Below are positions 56,034 to 64,000 of a stretch of DNA of 64,000 nt, in pieces. The notes below the pieces were generated by a model, which did not search any database, had not been told where the DNA came from, and saw nothing but the letters and a program-made list of their open reading frames with translations. The stretch is taken from contig NC_088782.1 of the NCBI RefSeq assembly GCF_958450345.1, positions 89,946,858-90,010,857 on the forward strand. The letters are read 5' to 3'. Origin of the DNA: Calliphora vicina. Taxonomy: Eukaryota > Arthropoda > Insecta > Diptera > Calliphoridae. The stretch's first letter is position 1. Every line of letters begins with the position of its first letter. A program made the translations under genes and the position numbers.

Positions 56034-56536
56034 GGTGGCATGTCACAGTGTCCATTGACATTATGTCCATGGACATTATGTATTGTCATAATGTCCATGG
56101 ACACTAAGTCACTTTGCGTATGGATATTATGACACTTTTGAAATGTCATAATGTCCAATTTTTTTTAGATAAACTAATATTTATAAAATTTTTGGAACAT
56201 ATACATATATATTTTTTTCTGTATTTAAACTCTGGGGTGAATCGAAACCGGCTTTGCTGAAATCACTTTTTCTGTATATCTTATAATTTGCAAGAAAAGC
56301 TTCATTTACCGAAGCCGCCTGCCGTACTGCATACCTTAGGGAGCTTTTTATAACAGTAGACTGGACTCACAAGAAAAAAGAATTTCCGAGTTTTACCCGG
56401 AATTTTTGAATTTTTTTTCTTTACAAACCATCTCCGATTTCGAATCGAATAAAAAAAAATCAGCCAAATCGCTCCAGCCGTTCTCACGTGATGACATTAC
56501 ATACATGGACCATTTCATTTTTATATGTATAGATAA

Positions 56537-57938
56537 TAGGGTATTCGAATTATTCGATTTTTCTCTTGTTCGAATAAAACGAATAACTCGAATAAGAGAT
56601 TTTAACTTGTTCGAATAATTCGATCACACATTTAAAATTAATCGAATTATTCGAATAATTTAATTTTTTTTAAAAAGTAAAGAATGAAGTTTTGATGACG
56701 ATTTTTTAATATTTTATTGTTAAAGAAAAACAAAAAAAAATAACGTTAAATAAAGTTAACAATTCAAGTATTGATAATGTTAAAAAGCATTCGAAAACAA
56801 AGTCCATCATTAAATTTTCAACAGAAATATTCTGATCAGATTAACTCAGATTTGAGATAGTTGGACATGATCCTGAATTCAAATACAATATAAACGTATT
56901 AGAACTCTTTTATGTCGTTCATTAATTCCGGTTTTAAATTGAGTAACTAATTCTTTAGTAAATTAATTATTCACTATTTCTAAATTATTTATAACAAATT
57001 GTATTATACATCCAGCTCTACAACGTAGCCGAATCTTTGCTTAATAAAGTGATCTTGGGGAATTACACAAAGAGTATCTGTCCAAAGTTTGATATCATTG
57101 TCAGTGAACGTGGCTAATTTGAAGTCAGGCAGCGCATGATTGACGCATTTACAAATACGCAAAAAGTTTATTACCATGTTCGACAAAGATGTTCAACGAT
57201 GTTCAGAATCATGTATAAGACGAACTCCATGCTTTTCTTGCAACAAAACGTTAGTTTGCAATATTTGTGTTTGTCATTCGATTTATTAAATATTTTGCAA
57301 CACTTACGTATGCGGTTAATAACATCACTTATATACATATATTTTAAGATCATGGCCTTCATCTATTTCAATGTAATAATTATAAATGTCATCCTCAATA
57401 TCACTTTCGACGACCGTTTCAAAATCACATTCTCCATCACATTCAACTCCACTTTAATCTAAGTTAATATTTTGATTATTAATTGCGATTCTTCTAATAT
57501 TTTGCCAGCTAAATAATAAATATTTTATTCCGTAACTTTTATTTTCATTGGTTAAAGTCCTAAGTTAAAAATTTTGAAAGATTTGTTTTTAGATTTCTAA
57601 CTTCTTGCAGTAATATTTATACATTTATAGAAGGAGCTATTGGAACACTCATCTACAGTTATCGAAAGTCCCTTTGTCTTTAGTTATTTGTCGAATTTCA
57701 GAAACAATACAATTTTTGTGAGTCATTATTACATATTTAAATTTGAAATTATGAAATATTTTAAGCAATTTAATAAATTTAAATATATTTGAACATTTAT
57801 TCGTTTTATTCGATTATTCTACATAAAATTGTTCGAATTATTCGTTATTCGAAAATGGCCATTTTTAAATTGTTCGAATAATTATTCGTAAGAAATTATT
57901 CGATTAATCGAACGATCATTAGTCGAGCGAATACCCTA
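56537..57938. mobile_element. hAT element, TAGGGTATTCG ends
   Basis: 1402 bp. Inverted ends TAGGGTATTCGA/TAGGGTATTCGC and a perfect 8-bp duplication ATAGATAA (56529-56536, 57939-57946). Subterminal regions are full of TTCGAATAATTCG words. The interior (57000-57460) has short open frames in both strands that may be transposase debris, but I cannot match them to hAT motifs. Related by its ends to 18406-19554 and 60188-61122. Confidence 0.8.
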
Positions 57939-57948
57939 ATAGATAATA

Positions 57949-58218
57949 ACTAGCTGTCCCGGCAAACGTTGTTCTGCCCTAGCTCACATAAAGTTTGAAG
58001 ACTTCCACTATAATAGTACTCCAGATATGCATTAATAAATGTTTACTTTGTATGGGAGGTGACATGCCCATAGCACCTATATAGGTCAATTGTGAATCTA
58101 AACCATCCAGGGACCCACTCAAACACACAGAACAAATTTCAACGAAATCGGCTCAGCCGTTAAGGAGGAGTTCAGTTACTAACACACGTACAGAAGAATT
58201 ATATATATAAAGAAGAAG
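57949..58218 (+). mobile_element. Interspersed repeat CTAGCTGTCCCGGCAAACG, short form
   Basis: About 270-bp copy of the repeat at 16574-19590, ending CACGTACAGAAGAATTATAT plus AT-rich tail. It shows what the family looks like without the long interior and hAT insertion. Confidence 0.65.
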
Positions 58219-58763
58219 AAGATAAGAAGATATGTAATTATAACAAGCTATTTTATACTGATATGGCTTTATTTTCATATGGCCTTATTGCCTAAGGACT
58301 TATTTCACGGCATCCATAATAAAGCCTTTCTTGTAAATAAATGATTAATAACACATTTTTTTTGCAGTGGAAGTTCTTTATTTTTTTCAATGAACCTTCT
58401 TTTTTGTTAAATAAAATAACACTTTCACTTTTTTAAACTTTAAATTTGTGACTTCTGACTCCACAAAATTTAGATAATAACTAAAATTCGTAGCTATCGT
58501 CTTATTACTACTTTAAATTTACAACGTTACATTCGATAGAAGTTAAATTAAAATATAAATATGTACATACTTAAATTATTTTTTAAATATCAATGACATT
58601 ATGGCACTCCAAAAGTGTCATTATGTCCATGGACTTTACGACACATTATACATGGACATTATGACACTACACGAAATGACATAATGTCCATGGACACTAT
58701 GACACTTTTGGAGTGTCATTATGTCCATGGACATTATGCCAATGGACACTATGACATGCCACC

Positions 58764-59023
58764 CTTTATTCACATATTATACTACTAAATTGTGTAAATA
58801 TCGGTCCATATTTGACCATTGCCCCATATAAGGTCCATTTCAGAAAATCACTTAATATTCATAAACCTCTTATATGTAAAAGGTTCTATCAGGTTAAAAT
58901 TTTAAATAAATAATTCCCATGTATACGAAAATCAATGTGTTGAATTTTGTGAAGATCGGTCCATATAAGGACCACTTCCGAAAAACACTTTAACCTCTAT
59001 AAATATTTTAAATATATCGATTA
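58764..59023. other. Degraded DINE-like interior
   Basis: ATCGGTCCATATTTGACCAT and GATCGGTCCATATAAGGACC are typical interior phrases of the element that starts at 55695. No gene. Confidence 0.4.
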
Positions 59024-59413
59024 GGGTGGAGCAATAATGTGTGAATTTTGTTTTTGTTTTCAACGGCATAGCGATATAAAGTTGCCTTTTAATGAGTAAG
59101 TTAAACGTTCGAAAGATTACTTACCTGTTTTGAGATACCCCAAGACAATTGAAAATCAGAAAAATTACCTATTTTTCATATTGTCATTAAACAACCATAT
59201 GCTTTATAAACTTTAGTTTATGTTGAATATAAATATTTTTTATATTTGTTATTTTTTTACTGATACAGATCATTCAAGACTACTAGACATTTATTTTTTT
59301 ATTATTATAATGATGTTGGGCACCTCTATATACATATACCATCAACCAAATGAAATTTTTTGTGTATATTTAGGAGTTAAAAAAGTTACTTTTAGCAGGT
59401 ATACGCTCCACCC
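59024..59413. mobile_element. Mariner-type MITE, GGGTGGAGC ends
   Basis: 390 bp with ends GGGTGGAGC and TA flanks (59022-59023, 59414-59415). Inserted in the degraded DINE-like sequence. The 70-codon frame 59220-59432 runs across its end and is not a gene. Confidence 0.65.
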
Positions 59414-60187
59414 TAATATTCATATCGAATAGATCATTAAATTGTATCCAAAAATCATACTACTGGATTTTATGAATATCCATTTTTGATAATCAATATA
59501 ATACCCAAAAACTCTTGTAAATAACGTTATTAAGATAAAATTCAAGGTCTCAAATACCTATTTAACGACGATAATATTTAACGGCCCATAATAGGTTATA
59601 TCTCCCATATAAGTCCGATATCCGAAAAATACATTAACGCATATAAATATTCATATCGGTATAAAATGTAACAGAAATATTTAAGTTTCAAGTAGATTTG
59701 GTGACTATGTGTTCATAATTATATACAGCTCCTATATAAGGCTCACATCCGGAAAATTCATTAAAAGCGAATGTGAATAACATATTTGTAGTATAACTCA
59801 TTTCCATATGCTAAATTGAGTCAGAATAAAAATATAGGTACTTTAGAAGTTTGACTAAATATATTTGTTTACCCTTTTTATACCCTGTTTTTTTGCACTT
59901 GTAGTGAAAAAGGGAAATGTTGAGCCAATCGGGTAATGTTAACCAATTTTTAAGTATATAAAGCACATTTTATTCATATTATAAAATTATAGACTCTATT
60001 TAAAATAGTAAATTTCTGTAGTTATTTCAATTATAAATTGCTGAATTAGATAACATTTTTATACTTTTGTAATAAAATATCTTCTGCGTATATATCAAAA
60101 TACTATTACATAACATTGTACCAATTCTCATAATCGGAGCTAAGTCTCAATAATAAACACTGAATATGGATATTGATGAGTTTATAC
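59414..60187. other. Degraded DINE-like interior and unclassified sequence
   Basis: Phrases such as GGTTATATCTCCCATATAAG continue to about 59770. Near 59878 a new TTTATACCCTGTTTTTTTGC with partner AAAAAGGG may be another 5-prime end. No gene. Confidence 0.4.
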
Positions 60188-61122
60188 TAGGGTATTCAAT
60201 CGATTAACCATTAATCAGTTAACCGATTAATTTTGGACGGTTAACTGTTCGAATAATTTGAAATTGCCGATTTTCAAATAACAAATAAACCGATTAATTT
60301 GTGTCGATTAACCGAATTTCCTTTTTTTTGCACTTTAAAATTTTTTTTGTATTTATTTTTCCGTTTCAATTCAAATACAAATTTCAAATTAAAATTAGAT
60401 ACATATTTTTTGAACATCCAATAAACATTATTAGATTAGTGAGTATGTATAACAACTGACATATTTAATTTACATGTATTTGAAACATTGTTTGTATTTA
60501 CATAGACGAAACTTTTTTTGAAATGAGTCTTTTATCATAACTAAACGAAACTATTAAATTAATCAAAATCTAAAACAATCCAAAAAGTAATATTCTTTAT
60601 CATGCTTTTGATTTCTCCAACATATACAAACAGAGAGAGAGTTTTTTTAATCTTTTTATAAAAGATTATTTCAGAAGATCTCACTAAAACCGTAGAAAAC
60701 TCACACATCGCTCATTTGCTGCAACAACGTCATAATTCAAAAAAAGTCGATTCGAGAAAAACGTCTTTGAATATTTTATGACATTTTACTATTTCTTAAA
60801 TAAATGTTCAACAAATCATGCGATTTCAGAAATATAAATAGTAGATGTTAATATCTTTCTAATCTGTATTTAACCCAAATTTTTACTAATCAAATATACG
60901 AGAAAACATGAATTTTAATTTTAATGTTTACAACAAAAAAATAATTTACTTTTTTGAAAACAGATCCAACTATATGAAAGATTATAGAACAGCGCATATT
61001 TTGTATTACTCAGTTCATAAAACACGGATTTTGAGTTACGACGTTGTTGCAGCAATAGGCGATATGTTTACAAAAATTTTCTCAAATACCTTATTTGCCG
61101 TTTTTTATGTTTTTGTACACTA
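60188..61122. mobile_element. hAT-type non-autonomous element, truncated copy
   Basis: Starts TAGGGTATTCAATCGATTAA and matches 18406-19554 in reverse orientation, ending at TATGTTTTTGTACAC, about 135 bases short of the other end. The 71-codon frame 60908-61123 falls in this repeat and its counterpart in the other copy is not open, so it is not a gene. Confidence 0.75.
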
Positions 61123-61792
61123 ACCCTTTCGCTACAAGTTTTAACTGGAGGTTTTAATAGATGTTTTAAGTTTATCATATGGTTGGTATTGATATCAATA
61201 TTGACTGATATTAATATTAAGGTCCTACGTGTCCTGGTTTATCCGTTATACCAAATTAAATTTTTAGTCCTGGAAGCTTATCCTGAAGCCCCCAATGATT
61301 TTTTTTAAAATATTTTTTATTTTTGTATTTCCCTAATATGTTTCTAAGCATTCTAAATCATTTTTATTACAAAATTATAGTTTTTACAAATTTTATATGC
61401 AAAAAATCGAAAGCACTTTTTTAAAAAAAAAATGTTGGATTCAAAAATCTATTTTCACACATTTTCAAATTGCTATCAATCGAACACGAATAGCGATAAT
61501 TCAATAAAATAAATTGTAAACATCTCTAAATATATTCCAAAAATAGACTCAAAAACTATTTTTTAAAAATATTCATAATTGTCGAAGTTATGTGCAAAAA
61601 TCTAAAATGTATCCATATTGCAAAATACTATTGCCTTATAAATGCTTTTCTAATTAAATATACATTTCAATTACTTAGTTTAAAGTGAATATACTTAACT
61701 TTATAAGGTTTAGTAAATCAATAAAATACTACATTTTATCGTGTTGGTGTAAAACATAAGACATGCCACAATTTAAGAATTTTTAAGAATAA
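61123..61792. other. Unclassified AT-rich stretch
   Basis: No gene. An ATTGATATCAATATTGACTG region at 61186-61220 is weakly palindromic. Confidence 0.4.
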
Positions 61793-62071
61793 TTAAAACA
61801 AATTTAAATTTAAGGTTGTTAACATTTCCAAAAGTGCATCAGAATATTGCATTTGCATAACGAATTCTTTCAAATAAAATCCGACTAGTTGCAGCCAATT
61901 TTTCAAAAATGGAAATGCCCAAAGGACTCCAAAGGGTATGTATTTACCTGAAGACCTAATTGAGATTTTTCTATATTCTTTTGTGGAATTCATGATATAC
62001 ATAAATACATATATGAAAACCAAAACGGTGATTCTGACATTACCGGGTAATTTCGACATCATTTTTGGCAT
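61793..62071 (-). other. 92-codon open frame, possible exon or old coding remnant
   Basis: Reads KEYRKISIRSSGKYIPFGV then LWAFPFLKNWLQLVGFYLKE and FVMQMQYSDALLEMLTTLN. The stretch is less A/T-skewed in residue choice than chance frames here and looks protein-like, with aromatic and aliphatic runs. A possible donor (TCTTCAG|GTAAATAC) lies near 61951, which would make only the first part coding. No family recognised and no acceptor or homologue seen. It could be a transposase scrap. Confidence 0.35.
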
Positions 62072-64000
62072 TGAAATTTTTTGCAGAATTAAGTTTCTCT
62101 AATATGTAACTTTAATACTTCAAAGAATAGCTATCGTAGGTAAATATCAATTTCTTAATATTTAACAGAATTATGCAGTATTTTAAAAGTATGTTTTCAT
62201 ATAAAACAGGAAAAAATATATATGTAAAACATATTTTACTCTACTATATGTTATAAATTATAACCAACACGAATGCATTTGAAAAACTTCAAGAAACCGT
62301 AACGCAGTTCAGTTAGACAACACCAACCATTAACCAATGAGAGTGAAACGCAATCACTCGAAGGCAGCGAAAAAAGGACGGCCTGATTGCCCTTAAACGA
62401 TAATGGGCTGAATTACGAATGTCCTATATTTATTAATTTATGAATGATATTATCTTTGCTAGTGATGTTATCCCTGCTAGTCGTCATTCCCCTGGTCATT
62501 TCATATGTCAGGGTAATGACGATTATCTACAAAACTCTCTTAATTGACAATTTTAGTACTTACTTTTAAAAAATGTTCATGACTCGGAATTTGATATTAA
62601 AAATTAAGTAAAAAACACACACAAAATTTTAAAATATATTGAACTTTTTTTTAAAAAACAACACAGGGGAATGTCGAACTTATGTCTGAAAGCTCATTGC
62701 GATAGACAAAACGCGACTGACTTCATGTTATTAATATTGATGGCGAAAATCCTGCCAAAATTTGAATTATTGCTTTAAAAATTAAAATTTTTACAAATAT
62801 ACGATTCTACAGGGGAATGACGATTTTATAGGGGACAAAAGATATCCATTCATAAAAATATTAATTGATAAATAATTACACACGTTACAAAATAAAAGAG
62901 ATCACTAAATATTGTTCTATTATTTTGCTCCAATTTTATTAACAATATATATAATTCTTTTAAAAGATTAGAAAAATTAAATTGAATTTAGTGTTATGGA
63001 CACCCAGGGTAATGATATTTAAACACTTTGGTAAGTATGCAATTTTTTGAAGAACAAAACAATTTTAGGAAAAATTTTATAAGTGATTGCAAAGGACCTT
63101 TAAAGCATTGTTGTAAAGTAAACAAAAAAAGAGTGGAATATATTTTATTTTTCCCTATTTGAATTCACAAGGACAGCAAATTATCCCGTAATCTAAGAAT
63201 CACCAATGTATTTACTAGTACAAATTTGTCCGTATGTATATCAAAGTGTTTTTTTTTTAAATAATTGTAAATAAATTATTTTAACAAATTAACATTAAAC
63301 GATTTTCATATATAGATTTATATATCATTTATATTATTACAGATGAAGCCTACCAATTGAGGGATTGGAAAAATTATATAAATTACACACATATAATTAA
63401 TGTTTGAAAACAATTAATGTTCAACAAATCTCCACCTCCATGATTTCAAATGCATTCGAATCTTAACCTGAAGCCATTTAATTTTCAATCATTCAATAAC
63501 CAAAACATCATTAAAATAAAAATATATTTCCAAATATCTATTAGGCTGATGTCTATTTATTGTAAAAAAAAAAAATTACGTTTACTTACACACACACATA
63601 AATACACGTGTAAAGTATGTATGTATGGAAGTATATATGTAAGCACATAAAATATTAAATGAGAAAAATGCATTAATAAAAAAAAAATAATTTAACATGT
63701 TGGCTGGAGTAGTTTTGATATCCCAAATAAACAATATTATAGTAATAACTAAAGTAAGTGATCCCGAATGTAAAAGTTTCATTTCTTTATGTCTGGCCTG
63801 AATCTTTAAAAGAAATTAAATACAAATTTGTTTTTAATGAGTTATATTTTTTATAACTGTTTAGAAGGTTGAAGCAAAACTTTATGTATAAGGTATGTTT
63901 CATTTAATGTGTTTTCGATTTTGATTTTATTACGATTAGTATTCAGAAATTACTTGCTGCCATCAATAAATATACATTTAATGTTTGGTAGATAAACATT
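62072..64000. other. Unclassified stretch, with an inverted GGGGAATGACG motif
   Basis: TCGTCATTCCCCTGG near 62480 and CAGGGGAATGACGATTTT near 62811 are inverted copies, and AGGGTAATGA occurs near 62510 and 63008. This suggests one or two small TIR elements in 62400-63020. 63583-63650 has (AC)n and (ATGT)n runs. No gene supported to the end of the window. Confidence 0.4.

Larger units (their letters stand above)
56034..58763. mobile_element. TIR element rich in ATGTCCATGGACAT palindromes, with nested insertions
   Basis: Ends GGTGGCATGTCACAGTGTCC and, complemented, GGTGGCATGTCATAGTGTCC. Subterminal zones (56045-56160 and 58590-58755) are strings of the palindrome CATAATGTCCATGGACATTATG-like words (core ATGTCCATGGACAT). 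Inside are RTE-like tails, a hAT element (56537-57938) and the repeat 57949-58218. No transposase and no clear target duplication. Confidence 0.65.

Noticed and set aside
57004..57462. Frames inside the hAT element 56537-57938 as possible transposase
   Set aside because: I could not match any piece to hAT motifs, so no pseudogene is called there.
1..64000. tRNA, rRNA or other structural RNA genes
   Set aside because: No cloverleaf, box A/B pair or rRNA-like conserved block was recognised; a covariance-model scan would be decisive and was not run.

Overview
The window looks like nuclear DNA of a fly (Diptera), probably a large-genome calyptrate such as a blow fly or house fly relative. The reasons are the very AT-rich composition, introns of roughly 60-300 bases, no operons, and a mass of DINE-1-like, hAT, Tc1/mariner, PIF, piggyBac and Transib-like elements nested in each other. 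The exact species is not determinable from what I can see. Everything below was read by eye; no alignment or database search was run.

Host gene content is small. I support one host gene on the minus strand. Four short exons lie at 38666-38781, 32797-32879, 32454-32490 and 32319-32366. They have consensus splice sites and matching codon phase, so the segment between about 32 and 39 kb is the interior of a split gene whose remaining exons I could not find. I do not recognise the protein. Two further open frames (43847-44041 plus; 61793-62071 minus) are possible but unproven. Most of the rest is intronic or intergenic repeat.

Layout: 0-4.4 kb, small terminal-inverted-repeat elements (Transib-like, TA-target, PIF-like). 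4.4-7.5 kb, a decayed hAT element with two further insertions inside it. 8.66-10.8 kb, a DINE/Helentron-type element split by a Transib-like insertion. 11.9-15.7 kb, small elements, a hAT remnant and two head-to-tail DINE-like copies. 16.6-20.9 kb, a long interspersed repeat carrying a hAT insertion, then a Tc1-type repeat and a LINE scrap. 22.5-25.6 kb, a 2.5-kb tandem array of a 31-bp unit inside a DINE-like element. 26.7-30.1 kb, large palindromes and a Tc1 transposase scrap. 30.1-31.5 kb, a Transib-like insertion beside a Helitron helicase fragment. 32-39 kb, the exons plus nested Tc1/hAT elements. 38.9-40.6 kb, a piggyBac relic whose end is split by a hAT element. 42.8-46.2 kb, Tc1-like and hAT elements. 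48.55-52.09 kb, a transposon with about 0.7-kb inverted ends carrying a protein family I cannot assign. 52.8-55.1 kb, a 2.3-kb foldback element. 56.0-58.8 kb, a palindrome-rich element with nested insertions. 59-64 kb, small elements and unclassified sequence.

The most promising object for novelty is the 48.55-52.09 kb transposon. It has long compound inverted repeats with a motif present twice in each arm. Between them lies a broken but readable zinc-motif protein of the kind found in many copies, uncharacterised, in arthropod genomes, with residues that could form a DDE-type active site. Two other patterns are worth attention: a set of elements with CACAGTG-type ends and 5-bp target duplications (Transib/RAG-like), and an apparent satellite birth inside a DINE-like element.
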